Positions 34,864 to 44,173 of a DNA stretch of 64,000 bases are shown in pieces (the stretch's first letter is position 1; every line of letters starts with the position of its first letter). The notes below the pieces were generated by a model that did no database searches, was not told the DNA's origin, and saw only the letters and a program-made list of their open reading frames with translations. A program made the position numbers and the translations under genes. Origin of the DNA: B18-G4 sp032250805 (lineage in GTDB: Bacteria; Bacteroidota; Bacteroidia; Bacteroidales; B18-G4); the NCBI GenBank assembly GCA_032250805.1, contig JAVVEM010000015.1:1-64000 (forward strand). Direction: 5' to 3'.

Positions 34864-35529
34864 ATGATCGTTTCGAAATATAATATCCGGTTTATACGCC
34901 TGAAAGAAGAGGATATCGAACTGGTAAGACAGTGGAGAAATCATCCCAGCATTACTCAGTATATGGTATACCGCGAGCATATTACAAAGGAAATGCAGAA
35001 AAAATGGTTCGAATCCATCAACAATAATTTAAACCTCTATTTTATTATTGAATATAAAGGAAAAAAGATCGGGCTGATCAATGGCAAGGATATCAACTGG
35101 AAAGAAAAAACAATGGAAACGGGAATTTTTATATGGAATAAATACTACCGTAAAACACATATTCCCACCCTTTGCACAATGATCTTTGCCGAATTGGGCG
35201 TGGCAGTCTGGGATCTTAAACCCAGGGCAACAATATTAAGAAGTAATGAGCGTGCGCTCAAGTACAATAAAATGCTCGGGTTTAAGGTCATTGAAGACGA
35301 CCCAGGCAAGGATTATGTGAGACTGGCCATGGAAAAGGACAGCCATGGGTATATTGCCCGGAAGATCAGGGCTGCCATTAATCTTCTAGCCGGCGATGAG
35401 CCAATAAAGCTCGAATTTTTCGAAGAAGATAAAGAAAGCGGGATCCTCGATATCATTATAAAAGGCCTCGACCCCGAGGCAATAAAAAAGCATGAAACCG
35501 TCGACGGGGTTGAAGTGTATTATTTCTGA
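34864..35529 (+). CDS. GNAT N-acetyltransferase
   Basis: A 221-residue protein. Residues about 5-165 resemble the RimJ/RimL branch of GNAT enzymes: IRFIRLKEEDIELVRQWRN at the start, IGLINGKDI in the central sheet and RSNERALKYNKMLGFKVI at the acetyl-CoA-binding end. The last 55 residues are a variable extension. The start at 34864 follows a complete -7 box; a longer frame begins with TTG inside that box. The acceptor, a protein N-terminus or a small amine or sugar, cannot be read. It converges on nadD with six bases between stops. Confidence 0.8.
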   Translation: MIVSKYNIRFIRLKEEDIELVRQWRNHPSITQYMVYREHITKEMQKKWFESINNNLNLYFIIEYKGKKIGLINGKDINWKEKTMETGIFIWNKYYRKTHIPTLCTMIFAELGVAVWDLKPRATILRSNERALKYNKMLGFKVIEDDPGKDYVRLAMEKDSHGYIARKIRAAINLLAGDEPIKLEFFEEDKESGILDIIIKGLDPEAIKKHETVDGVEVYYF

Positions 35530-35535
35530 CCGGCA

Positions 35536-36123
35536 TTATTTTTCGTAGAAATGCATTTCGCGCATGTAGGTATAAACATTTGGCGGTAACATATATTGCA
35601 CATCTCTGCCCTTCCTGATCGAATCCCTGATAAAACTTGCCGAAATCTCGATCATGGGAGCGTCAAAAAACCTGATCGCCGGATGATCCTTGTATTTCCC
35701 GGCTTCATATGCAGGCCTGTTGTAAATATACAATTCATACTGCCTCAGCAACTCCTCATAATTCTTCCATTTATGAAAGCTGGGCAGGATGTCCATGCCG
35801 CCGATCAATACAAAATGCCGGTCGGGATATTTTTCACTCAGGTATGTGAGGGTATCGATGGTATAGGAAGGCTGGGGCATCTGAAATTCGATGTTGCTTG
35901 AACGGAAGCGGCTGTCGTCTTCCACAGCAATATTCACCATGGCCAGCCGGTGATGATCGGCCAGCAGGCTCTTTTTGACTTTTAAGGGGTTTTGCGGCGA
36001 AACGATAAACCAAACTTCTTTAAGCCCGGCATATTCAACCATGTATTCGGCCAGGATCAAATGCCCGGTATGGATGGGGTTGAATGATCCAAAAAATAAG
36101 CCTGTCTTATCCGTCTTTTGCAT
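35536..36123 (-). CDS. nadD: Nicotinate-nucleotide adenylyltransferase
   Basis: A 195-residue nucleotidyltransferase of NAD synthesis that joins nicotinate mononucleotide and ATP. The HxGH-type motif is FGSFNPIHTGHL near residues 10-21; SFIRDSIRKG near the C-terminus corresponds to the ISxTxxR motif. The length fits the family. Its start overlaps the 3' end of gmk by 17 bases, so the yicC-gmk-nadD genes form one tightly coupled operon, a known order in Bacteroidota. Confidence 0.93.
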   Translation of the reverse strand: MQKTDKTGLFFGSFNPIHTGHLILAEYMVEYAGLKEVWFIVSPQNPLKVKKSLLADHHRLAMVNIAVEDDSRFRSSNIEFQMPQPSYTIDTLTYLSEKYPDRHFVLIGGMDILPSFHKWKNYEELLRQYELYIYNRPAYEAGKYKDHPAIRFFDAPMIEISASFIRDSIRKGRDVQYMLPPNVYTYMREMHFYEK

Positions 36124-36688
36124 GATCGTTCAGAAAATCTGATACCGCTTTTCCGGATTCGGCAATTGCCTTATCCAGTTGGTCATTTACAATAATTTTA
36201 TCAAATTCATGGGCCTTATCAATTTCGTGCAGAGCTTTTTCGAGGCGTTGTTTGATGTTTTCTTCAGAATCGGTCGAACGTTGTTTGAGCCGCTGCTCCA
36301 GGATCTCAACCGATGGCGGCATTACAAAAATTGCAAGCGCCCGTTCACCATACTGCTGTTTGATGTTGATGCCCCCGTAAACATCCACATCGAAGATCAC
36401 ATGCTTGCCCAGCGACCATATCCGCTCTACCTCCGATTTTAATGTCCCATAATAATGATCTTTATAAACTTCTTCCCATTCGAGAAAATCCCCGCTCTTA
36501 ATTTTATTTTTAAACTCTTCTACACCAATAAAATAATAATCCCTTCCATCAACTTCATTTTTGCGTTGCGGCCGGCTGCAGGCCGAAATGGAAAACTCCA
36601 GATCAGGAAACTCCTTCAGCATGGCCTGCACCAAAGTGGTTTTGCCGGCACCCGACGGGGCTGAGAATATAAGCAGTTTTCCTTTCAT
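36107..36688 (-). CDS. gmk: Guanylate kinase
   Basis: A 193-residue enzyme that phosphorylates GMP to GDP. The P-loop FSAPSGAGKTTL lies at residues about 8-19 and the GMP-binding region includes SRPQRKNEVDGRDYYF. The ATG at 36688 overlaps the TGA of yicC in a TGATG arrangement, which points to translational coupling; a TTG one codon upstream would be the only alternative. Confidence 0.95.
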   Translation of the reverse strand: MKGKLLIFSAPSGAGKTTLVQAMLKEFPDLEFSISACSRPQRKNEVDGRDYYFIGVEEFKNKIKSGDFLEWEEVYKDHYYGTLKSEVERIWSLGKHVIFDVDVYGGINIKQQYGERALAIFVMPPSVEILEQRLKQRSTDSEENIKQRLEKALHEIDKAHEFDKIIVNDQLDKAIAESGKAVSDFLNDHAKDG

Positions 36689-37563
36689 CAAAGAATATTG
36701 AACAACTGTTCTTTTATTTTTTCCAGTTCATCCTTCATCAGTACCACAAGCCTTTGCATATCGGCATCATTGGCCTTTGATCCCAATGTGTTGATTTCGC
36801 GGCCCATCTCCTGGGCGATAAAACCCAGTTTTTTTCCGTTTGTTCCCTGTTCCGACAATGTTTCAAGGAAATATTTGCAGTGCTTGGAAAGCCTGACCTT
36901 TTCTTCGGTAATATCAAGCTTTTCGAGGTAATAGATGATCTCCTGCTCAAAGCGGTTCATGTCGACCGTTCCCTGGGGAACCGCTTCTTCAATATGCTTT
37001 GTTATGCGAGTGCGTAATGCATCTATCCGTTTCTCCTCAAAATTTTTAACATCCCCAAGCTGTTTTTCTATCTCACTTACTCTTTCCCTTAAGTCTTTTT
37101 CCAGTGCGCGGCCTTCCTGTATACGGAATTTATTGAGTTCTTCCATGGCCTCTTCGGTAGCCCGGCGGATAACTTCCCATTCTTCTGTGCTCAGTTCAGG
37201 TTGCTCCGTTTTCATGATGTCGGGCATCCGCAACAAGGCAGGAAGAGCCTGTTCATTTATTGCGAGATTCAGCTCGCCGGCAAGCTTTGCGATCTCTTCA
37301 TAATATTGTTTCGCAAGCTTGTGATTGAATTGAAAACTGGCTGTTTCACCATTGCTGTCGACGGTGATGTACATTTCGATCTTGCCCCTGCCAAGGCCTG
37401 AATTTAACAGTAACCTGATTTCTGCCTCCTTACTCCTGTAAAGCGGGGGTATCCTCAGGTTTGCATCAAATTGTTTGCTGTTGAGCGACTTAAGCTCAAT
37501 GGTAATGTTCTTGCCGGCATATTCAACAGAATGCTTGCCGAAACCTGTCATTGACTTGATCAT
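36688..37563 (-). CDS. yicC: YicC family protein
   Basis: A 291-residue protein with the family N-terminus IKSMTGFG and the C-terminal IAQEMGREINTLGSKAND. E. coli YicC is an endoribonuclease that acts on small RNA; a related role here is likely by homology. It begins the yicC-gmk-nadD operon and has a full -7 box at 37580-37588. It is complete and shows no disrupted motif. Confidence 0.92.
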   Translation of the reverse strand: MIKSMTGFGKHSVEYAGKNITIELKSLNSKQFDANLRIPPLYRSKEAEIRLLLNSGLGRGKIEMYITVDSNGETASFQFNHKLAKQYYEEIAKLAGELNLAINEQALPALLRMPDIMKTEQPELSTEEWEVIRRATEEAMEELNKFRIQEGRALEKDLRERVSEIEKQLGDVKNFEEKRIDALRTRITKHIEEAVPQGTVDMNRFEQEIIYYLEKLDITEEKVRLSKHCKYFLETLSEQGTNGKKLGFIAQEMGREINTLGSKANDADMQRLVVLMKDELEKIKEQLFNIL

Positions 37564-37579
37564 GTACTGCTAATTTATA

Positions 37580-37614
37580 GCAAATATAAACTTAATTCGT
37601 TGACATTTGCCAAA
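37580..37614 (-). promoter_or_regulatory. Promoter of the yicC-gmk-nadD operon
   Basis: The minus strand has TTTG at 37614-37611, 22 bases, then TATATTTGC at 37588-37580, a complete -7 box. The ATG of yicC lies 16 bases further. Confidence 0.55.
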
Positions 37615-37753
37615 ACAACATCTGTGAAGTTATTCTGTCGGGATGAAAACCCGGGCCGCTTCATGAGCTGCCTTTGCATGACCTCTGACCCGTGTAAGGA
37701 ATATTATTAAAAACGCGCTTTCGAAAATATTGATTAAATTGCGCGAAGAAGTG

Positions 37754-40696
37754 ATGCTTATGCGAATGTCGATTGAACATCTGCGGCTATTATTGGCTTT
37801 CAGCCTTTTATTTGTACTCTCATTTGAAGTATTTCCTCAGCATTCGTATTTCAGGCAGATAACCGACGATGACGGACTGCCGGGTAATGACATCTACGAC
37901 ATGATCTATTCGGATGATGGCTTTCTTTGGTTTGCTTCCGACAATGGGGTGAGTCGCTATGACGGCAATATATTTAAAAATTTTTTGGTCGAAGATGGCC
38001 TTTCCGAAAACACAATCGTTAAATTGCATAAAGATTATCTCGGGCGTATATGGTTTCTGGCCTATAACGGAACACTTAGCTTTTATGATGATGGCATGAT
38101 ACACCCCTACCGTTTCAATGATTCAATTATTAAATATTTTCCTGATAATTACCTGAATAAGATCTACGTTGATCCTTCAGGTACACTTGTGTTTTCGCCA
38201 CGCCAGGGCGGGAAAGCCTGCATCGACAAGTTTGGATATACGAGCCCGTTTATCAGCCGGAATCCCGGGAAATACACTGATTCATGCTTCCTGGTTTTTG
38301 AAGACAAAGCCGATGATCACTTTTTAACCATACAGAAATCAAAGCCTGAGGGATATAATCATAACGGGCCACTTTATTACCGGGCAGATCAGTATTTTTT
38401 AAAAGTAAAATATGATGGACGACAATTTCATCGAAATTACATCAAAACAGGCCCAGGCGAATACCTTGTAAGTTATCGCAATTGTGTTTTTTATATCCGG
38501 GATCGCAAACTTGTGTTACGGAAAACATTTCCCGATGAAGTGCTTTCCATATTTGAGGATAATACCGGGAAATTGTGGGTAAGCGTAAAATTTGATCATG
38601 GGTTATACCGCTTCGATAATCTGATGATGGAAGATGAGCCGGAACATTATTTTAAAGGCAACACCATTACCGGTATTATGCAGGATCCCGAGGAAGGCTA
38701 TTGGTTCAGTACCGAAGGATATGGCGTATATTATACTCCTGGCTTTGATTTTAACACATTTATGATCCCCGGCAATAACCGTAAACTATATGTGATGGCG
38801 CTGGCCGTGTCGGGCAACCGCCTCTGGTTTTCCACCCGCGACACAGAGATCTATTCAGCCAGGATAGGCGAAGGGATGGTAAGGGATTTTCGCAAGCTTC
38901 CTGTTCCTGAACCAAACACCTGGATCAAGCATATAGTTATTGACCATGAAGGATATCTGTGGCTGTCATACAGTCAGCATTTGCGTTATGATCCTGCAGG
39001 CTTTGCCAGACCTCCCGATACACTAATACACTCCGAATATATAAGCAAGGGGTGGGGCGATACCATCATGATTGGTGCAAAAAAACCAGCGTATTATTAC
39101 GGCAATGAACTGGTCAGGTTTGTTGGGCCTGATTCAATTGACAGGATCTATAGCAGCTGTCACTTTGATGATCAGGTTTACTTTGGAACGCTTTATGGCT
39201 TATACACATACAGCAAGGGGCACGTGTATAGTTACGGGCATAAGTCAGACATGCTCAACGACCGCATCAATTGTATCAACTATGCTGGCGACTACCTTGT
39301 TGTTTGCACTGCAAAACACGGCATTGCATTTATCCGGGGCGACAGCGTGGAATTTACACTTACTGAAAACGAGGGATTGCTCGACAATACCGTTAAATCA
39401 ATATTGGTTCAGAATGATACAAGCTTGTGGATTGGGACAAAAAGGGGTCTGAACAGGATACTCCTGAATGAAAATCCTTCAGAAATAAAGATTGAGAGCT
39501 ATAGCTCAAGCGACGGGCTTCGGGCAGATGAGATCAATGGCATGGCCATGCACGACGGATATATCTGGCTGGCAACCGAAAATGGATTGGCTTCGTTCAA
39601 TCCGGCAACACTCAAACCTCACATACAGCCACCGATTATCAATATAAATGGTGTTCAGATCAACGGTAAGGATACCGTTCTGTTGGATGAATATGTTTTG
39701 GCCCACGACCAGAACCATATCAGGATCAGCTTCTCTGGGATTACCTACCGCATGTCGGGAAAAGTGCGGTACAGATATGTGATGTCGGGATATACCGATC
39801 AGGCTACTTTGACAAACAACAACTGGAAAAGTTTTCCGAACATACCGCCGGGCAAATATACTTTTAAAGTGAATGCGGGAAATACGCACAATATCTGGAA
39901 TGAACATCCCAAAACAATTAAGTTCACCATAAAAAAACATTATACCCAATCGCTGTTATTTTTGATCAGCCTGATCATTCTCTCCTCTGCCTTCATGGTA
40001 GGACTAAGCATTTTTATCCAGCGGCAAAAAAAGATCAAGCAAAGAGCCAGAAGAGAAATGGCCATGATGGAGCAAAAATTGTTCAGGCTGCAAATGAATC
40101 CTCACTTTGTGTTCAATGCATTGCTGGCGATACAGGGATTCATGTACCAGAAAAATATACACGATGCCGGGAGGTATCTTACCAGCTTTGCAAAGTTGAT
40201 CCGCCATACATTGTATGGTTCAAGAGAAGACCTTGTACCCCTGAAAAATGAACTGGAAGCCATGAAATATTACCTTGAGCTGCAAAGGCTCAGGTTTAAC
40301 AACAACTTTGACTTTAAGATCGGAATTGGCGATAACATTTTTACCGAATCAATACATATTCCTCCACTGCTGATCCAGCCTTTTCTCGAAAATGCGATTG
40401 AACATGGTATACAACACCTCAAAGAGGGTGGATTGCTCAATTTGCGGATCAGGCAGGAAAACAACATGCTGATCATCGAGATTGAGGATAACGGGATCGG
40501 GCGTGAAGCCTCAATGAAGCTGCACCTGAAAAAGGGAAAATTGCATAAGTCGCTGGGAATGGAAATCGTACACAGCAGGCTCGAATCATTGAGAAAGGTT
40601 ATTGGAAAAAAAATATCACTGGATGTTTCCGACCTTAAAAACGAGGATGGAAGCGTACGGGGAACACTGGTTACGATCAGCATGCAGGTATATTAA
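37754..40696 (+). CDS. Two-component propeller sensor histidine kinase, LytS type
   Basis: A 980-residue membrane sensor. A signal-like segment lies at residues about 8-30. Residues about 35-640 are beta-propeller repeats (DGFLWFASDNGVSRYDG, GYIWLATENGLASFNP) and then a Y_Y_Y domain. One transmembrane helix lies near 735-757. The kinase part has the phospho-acceptor H784 in QMNPHFVFNALL and an ATP-binding domain with PFLENAIEHGI and DNGIGREA. The periplasmic propeller probably senses a ligand, often a glycan in this phylum. I start at 37754; the longer frame begins with TTG. The LytTR regulator follows 94 bases later and is the obvious partner. Confidence 0.9.
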   Translation: MLMRMSIEHLRLLLAFSLLFVLSFEVFPQHSYFRQITDDDGLPGNDIYDMIYSDDGFLWFASDNGVSRYDGNIFKNFLVEDGLSENTIVKLHKDYLGRIWFLAYNGTLSFYDDGMIHPYRFNDSIIKYFPDNYLNKIYVDPSGTLVFSPRQGGKACIDKFGYTSPFISRNPGKYTDSCFLVFEDKADDHFLTIQKSKPEGYNHNGPLYYRADQYFLKVKYDGRQFHRNYIKTGPGEYLVSYRNCVFYIRDRKLVLRKTFPDEVLSIFEDNTGKLWVSVKFDHGLYRFDNLMMEDEPEHYFKGNTITGIMQDPEEGYWFSTEGYGVYYTPGFDFNTFMIPGNNRKLYVMALAVSGNRLWFSTRDTEIYSARIGEGMVRDFRKLPVPEPNTWIKHIVIDHEGYLWLSYSQHLRYDPAGFARPPDTLIHSEYISKGWGDTIMIGAKKPAYYYGNELVRFVGPDSIDRIYSSCHFDDQVYFGTLYGLYTYSKGHVYSYGHKSDMLNDRINCINYAGDYLVVCTAKHGIAFIRGDSVEFTLTENEGLLDNTVKSILVQNDTSLWIGTKRGLNRILLNENPSEIKIESYSSSDGLRADEINGMAMHDGYIWLATENGLASFNPATLKPHIQPPIININGVQINGKDTVLLDEYVLAHDQNHIRISFSGITYRMSGKVRYRYVMSGYTDQATLTNNNWKSFPNIPPGKYTFKVNAGNTHNIWNEHPKTIKFTIKKHYTQSLLFLISLIILSSAFMVGLSIFIQRQKKIKQRARREMAMMEQKLFRLQMNPHFVFNALLAIQGFMYQKNIHDAGRYLTSFAKLIRHTLYGSREDLVPLKNELEAMKYYLELQRLRFNNNFDFKIGIGDNIFTESIHIPPLLIQPFLENAIEHGIQHLKEGGLLNLRIRQENNMLIIEIEDNGIGREASMKLHLKKGKLHKSLGMEIVHSRLESLRKVIGKKISLDVSDLKNEDGSVRGTLVTISMQVY

Positions 40697-40790
40697 ACAG
40701 GAGGCTGAATGCTCAACTAAATTGAAATAAGACAGGAGTACTCAACACAAAATATTATTTTTACCACATTGGGAATAAATACTGGCAAAG

Positions 40791-41540
40791 ATGATTAGAA
40801 CGATTATTATTGATGACGAAGTAAAGGCAAGGGAAACCATCCGGAATATGCTGAATACCTATTGCAGGGATATTGAAATTATCGGCACCGCCGGCAGTGT
40901 AAATGAAGGTGTTAAGCTACTCAATAAAGTATCCGTCGACCTTGTATTCCTCGATATTAAGATGGGTGACGGAACAGGTTTTGACCTTTTGCGTAAGCTG
41001 GAGAACGTTAAGTTCTTTGTAATCTTTATCACTGCTTTTGAGGAATTTGCCATTCGGGCCATCAAGTTCAGTGCCCTCGATTATATCCTGAAACCACTCG
41101 ATCCTGATGAACTTATCAGTGCTGTGGAAAAAGCAAAAGAAGCCATCGAAAAGGAAAATATCTCCTTACGGCTGGAGGCTTTGTATGAAAACCTCGACAT
41201 GCTCAACAATAAATCAAAGAAGATCGTATTAAAAACTACCGGCAGTGTGCATATCGTCTCCATTGCCGACATCATCCATTGCGAATCCGAAAAAAATTAT
41301 ACCCATTTCTATATCGTTGGTATGGACAAGATCACCGTATCGAAAACATTGAAAGATTTCGCCGAAATGCTGATCGACTATGGTTTTTACCGCGTACACC
41401 AGTCGCATCTTATAAACCTTGCACATGCAAAACGCTACGATAAGATAGAAGGCGGTAGTCTTGTCATGGATGATGATTCGCTTGTACCGGTTTCGTACAG
41501 AAAAAAGGAAGAATTGATGAAAATGTTTAAAAGACTGTAA
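40791..41540 (+). CDS. LytTR-family response regulator
   Basis: A 249-residue regulator. Residues about 1-120 are a receiver with acidic residues IIDDE, the phosphorylation site D55 in VFLDIKMGDG and K in YILKPLDP. Residues about 140-247 are a LytTR DNA-binding domain (IVLKTTGSVHIV, IIHCESEKNYTHFY, FYRVHQSHLINL). It is expected to bind pairs of short repeats upstream of its targets. It follows the propeller histidine kinase and precedes the phospholipase D gene by only 13 bases, so the last two are co-transcribed. Confidence 0.92.
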   Translation: MIRTIIIDDEVKARETIRNMLNTYCRDIEIIGTAGSVNEGVKLLNKVSVDLVFLDIKMGDGTGFDLLRKLENVKFFVIFITAFEEFAIRAIKFSALDYILKPLDPDELISAVEKAKEAIEKENISLRLEALYENLDMLNNKSKKIVLKTTGSVHIVSIADIIHCESEKNYTHFYIVGMDKITVSKTLKDFAEMLIDYGFYRVHQSHLINLAHAKRYDKIEGGSLVMDDDSLVPVSYRKKEELMKMFKRL

Positions 41541-41553
41541 ATATATCAATACA

Positions 41554-42642
41554 ATGCCACCGGCAAATAACATAGCACCTGATGCGCCCATCTTCTTTGA
41601 TGATCCCTGGCATTATTACAATGCCATGCTTACCGATATTGAAGCCGCCCGGAAAAGTATTCTTATCGAAACATATAAATTTGGAAATGACAATATAGGT
41701 GAACGCTTCAGGGATGTCCTGACACGTAAGGCCAGCGAGGGTGTTAAGGTGAAACTGCTGATCGACTCGTGGGGGGCTCAGGTGTCGTCGGTTTTCTTCC
41801 GTGAATTGGTTGAAAATGGTGGCGAAGTGCGTTTTTTTAAAAAGATCAGGCTTTTCTGGGACTTCTTCACTAAAAATCACCGGCGTAACCATCGTAAGAT
41901 GATCCTGATCGATGAAAACATCTCCTATATTGGGTCGGCAAACATCTCAGGCTATTCCCTGAACTGGTGTGAATCAGTACTCCGGATTGATGATATTGCG
42001 CTGAATAAAAAGCTGACAGGCATCTTTAAGGAAGATTACAGGCTTTTCAACCGCTATGCATTTAATAAGCCCGGGTTGACCCGGCTTATCCGAAGCGGCG
42101 ACTATGACATCCTGCGCGATGTGCCTTCAATTACCCGACAGGTGATCAAAAAAAGATATGAAACAATGATCAAAAATGCCCGGCAAAGAGTGATCATCGA
42201 AACACCTTATTTCCTGCCGGGTTTTATGCTAAGAAAAGCCCTTTCTGATGCAGCAAAGCGGGGGGTGGATGTGAGTGTGATCATCCCCCGTAACTCTGAT
42301 GTGCACATTGTCGATATGGTGCGGAGCAGATATATCGGAATGCTCCACAAGAATGGGATCAACTTCCGCTTTTACCTTCCGGGCAACCTGCACGCCAAAC
42401 TTATACTGGTCGATAATGAAACCTTCACCATCGGTTCACCCAACTTCGATTATCGAAGCTTCCGCTATCAGCACGAAATTGCCCTCGTAGGAACAGACCA
42501 GGCGATCATAAAGCAACTGAAGGATCATGTCAGAAAATGCCTGTCGAACAGTGCCAATTTTGATTTTGAAGAATGGCAAAAACGTCCCTTTATGCAGCGT
42601 TTCTTTGAATGGCTTTTCCTGCCATTCCGCCACCTTTTATAG
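41554..42642 (+). CDS. Phospholipase D/cardiolipin synthase family protein
   Basis: A 362-residue protein with two HKD half-sites: HRRNHRKMILIDENISYIGS and NLHAKLILVDNETFTIGSPN. Both histidine-lysine pairs are present. There is no N-terminal transmembrane pair as in classical cardiolipin synthases, but a basic, hydrophobic C-terminus (RFFEWLFLPFRHLL) could bind the membrane. It could make cardiolipin from phosphatidylglycerol or act as a phospholipase. Its gene is coupled to the LytTR regulator, so envelope lipid changes may be part of the response. Confidence 0.85.
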   Translation: MPPANNIAPDAPIFFDDPWHYYNAMLTDIEAARKSILIETYKFGNDNIGERFRDVLTRKASEGVKVKLLIDSWGAQVSSVFFRELVENGGEVRFFKKIRLFWDFFTKNHRRNHRKMILIDENISYIGSANISGYSLNWCESVLRIDDIALNKKLTGIFKEDYRLFNRYAFNKPGLTRLIRSGDYDILRDVPSITRQVIKKRYETMIKNARQRVIIETPYFLPGFMLRKALSDAAKRGVDVSVIIPRNSDVHIVDMVRSRYIGMLHKNGINFRFYLPGNLHAKLILVDNETFTIGSPNFDYRSFRYQHEIALVGTDQAIIKQLKDHVRKCLSNSANFDFEEWQKRPFMQRFFEWLFLPFRHLL

Positions 42643-42683
42643 TCAGATATTTCTGTGTTCCGGATGTATTTGTCCCTGATTAA

Positions 42684-42716
42684 TTTGAATAATACCTTAA
42701 TAATCCGTACTTTTGC
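42684..42716 (+). promoter_or_regulatory. Promoter of the ornithine aminotransferase gene
   Basis: TTTG at 42684-42687, then 20 bases, then TACTTTTGC at 42708-42716. Both elements and the spacing match the Bacteroidota housekeeping consensus fully. The ATG is 28 bases downstream. It is the best promoter match in the window. Confidence 0.75.
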
Positions 42717-42744
42717 GTAAATTAATCATTAAATTACAGAATGT

Positions 42745-43980
42745 ATGAATAAGGTAGATGTGAATAAGCTGAGCTCAGCACAGACCATTGAATTGGAAGA
42801 AAAATACGGTGCGCATAATTATCACCCTTTGCCCGTTGTACTGGAAAAAGGTGAAGGTGTCCATGTATGGGATGTTGAAGGAAAAAGATACTTCGACTTC
42901 CTGTCGGCATATTCAGCTGTCAACCAGGGGCACTGTCACCCTAAGATCGTTGAAGCACTATACGCACAGGCACAGAAACTTACCCTGACAAGCAGGGCCT
43001 TTTATAACGACTCCCTGGGAGTATACGAAAAGTATATTGCCGAATACTTTGGTTACGATAAGGTTTTACCCATGAATACCGGAGCCGAAGGCGACGAAAC
43101 AGCACTGAAACTTGCCAGGAAATGGGGATATGAGAAAAAGGGAATCCCCGGGAATGAAGCCAGGATCATTGTTTGCGAAAACAATTTCCACGGACGTACC
43201 ATCACTGTGATCTCCATGTCGACCGATTCCGATGCCCGGGGTGGCTACGGACCATACACCCCCGGATTTATTACCGTGCCATATAACGACCTCGAAGCAC
43301 TCGAAAAGGAAGTAAAAGATCCCAATGTGGCGGCTTTCCTTGTTGAACCGATCCAGGGCGAAGCAGGTGTATATGTTCCCGACGACGGATATCTTGCACG
43401 TGCCTATGAGCTCTGTAAGAAAAATAATGTGTTGTTTATTGCCGATGAGGTGCAGACAGGGATTGCCCGGACAGGTAAATTACTTGCCTGTGATCATGAA
43501 AATGTCAGGCCTGATATCCTCATCCTTGGAAAAGCACTGTCGGGAGGTGTTTATCCCGTTTCTGCCGTCCTGGCCGACGACGAAATTATGCTTTGCATAA
43601 AACCAGGTCAGCATGGATCCACTTTTGGAGGAAATCCTGTGGCTGCCAGGGTGGCCATTGCAGCACTCGAAGTAGTGAAAGATGAAAAACTTGCCGAAAA
43701 TGCCGAATACCTCGGTAAAATTTTCAGGGAGGAAATGGCAAAGATCAAATCAGAGATGATCCAGGTGGTACGCGGTAAAGGATTGCTCAATGCCATAGTG
43801 ATCAAACCAAAAGGCGATAAGACAGCCTGGGATGTTTGTGTGAAGATGAAAGAGAACGGTGTGCTGGCCAAGCCCACACACGATCATATTATCCGCTTTG
43901 CTCCTCCGCTGGTGATCAACGAAAAACAATTGCATGAAGCCATCGGACTGATCAGGGAATCAATCCTTTCATTCGGATAA
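42745..43980 (+). CDS. rocD: Ornithine-oxo-acid aminotransferase
   Basis: A 411-residue class III PLP aminotransferase. K263 in LGKALSGGVYP is the Schiff-base lysine; ADEVQTGIARTGK and HGSTFGGNPVAARVA are family motifs. The N-terminal YGAHNYHPLPVVLEKGEG is typical of ornithine aminotransferase rather than acetylornithine enzymes. It converts ornithine and 2-oxoglutarate to glutamate semialdehyde and glutamate, linking arginine and proline metabolism. It stands alone behind a full consensus promoter and ends before a clear terminator. Confidence 0.93.
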   Translation: MNKVDVNKLSSAQTIELEEKYGAHNYHPLPVVLEKGEGVHVWDVEGKRYFDFLSAYSAVNQGHCHPKIVEALYAQAQKLTLTSRAFYNDSLGVYEKYIAEYFGYDKVLPMNTGAEGDETALKLARKWGYEKKGIPGNEARIIVCENNFHGRTITVISMSTDSDARGGYGPYTPGFITVPYNDLEALEKEVKDPNVAAFLVEPIQGEAGVYVPDDGYLARAYELCKKNNVLFIADEVQTGIARTGKLLACDHENVRPDILILGKALSGGVYPVSAVLADDEIMLCIKPGQHGSTFGGNPVAARVAIAALEVVKDEKLAENAEYLGKIFREEMAKIKSEMIQVVRGKGLLNAIVIKPKGDKTAWDVCVKMKENGVLAKPTHDHIIRFAPPLVINEKQLHEAIGLIRESILSFG

Positions 43981-44073
43981 AAATATTTTTTGATGTTGCT
44001 TCTTTGGAAATATGTATCCAAAGCTTGCTCTGGGGTTTAATGCCTCAACATGAGACTTATATATTAAACAATG

Positions 44074-44104
44074 AAAAGCCCCGCCGGTTTCCCGTGGGGC
44101 TTTT
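44074..44104. terminator. Bidirectional intrinsic terminator
   Basis: AAAAGCCCC pairs with GGGGCTTTT around a 13-base loop, with T residues on the plus strand and, because the stem begins with A residues, on the minus strand too. It lies between the convergent rocD and superoxide dismutase genes and can serve both. Confidence 0.85.
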
Positions 44105-44173
44105 TCGCAATTAACCCAAATCAAAAATTGTTATTAGGAATAATAACAACGCCTATGAAAAATAGAGACGATC

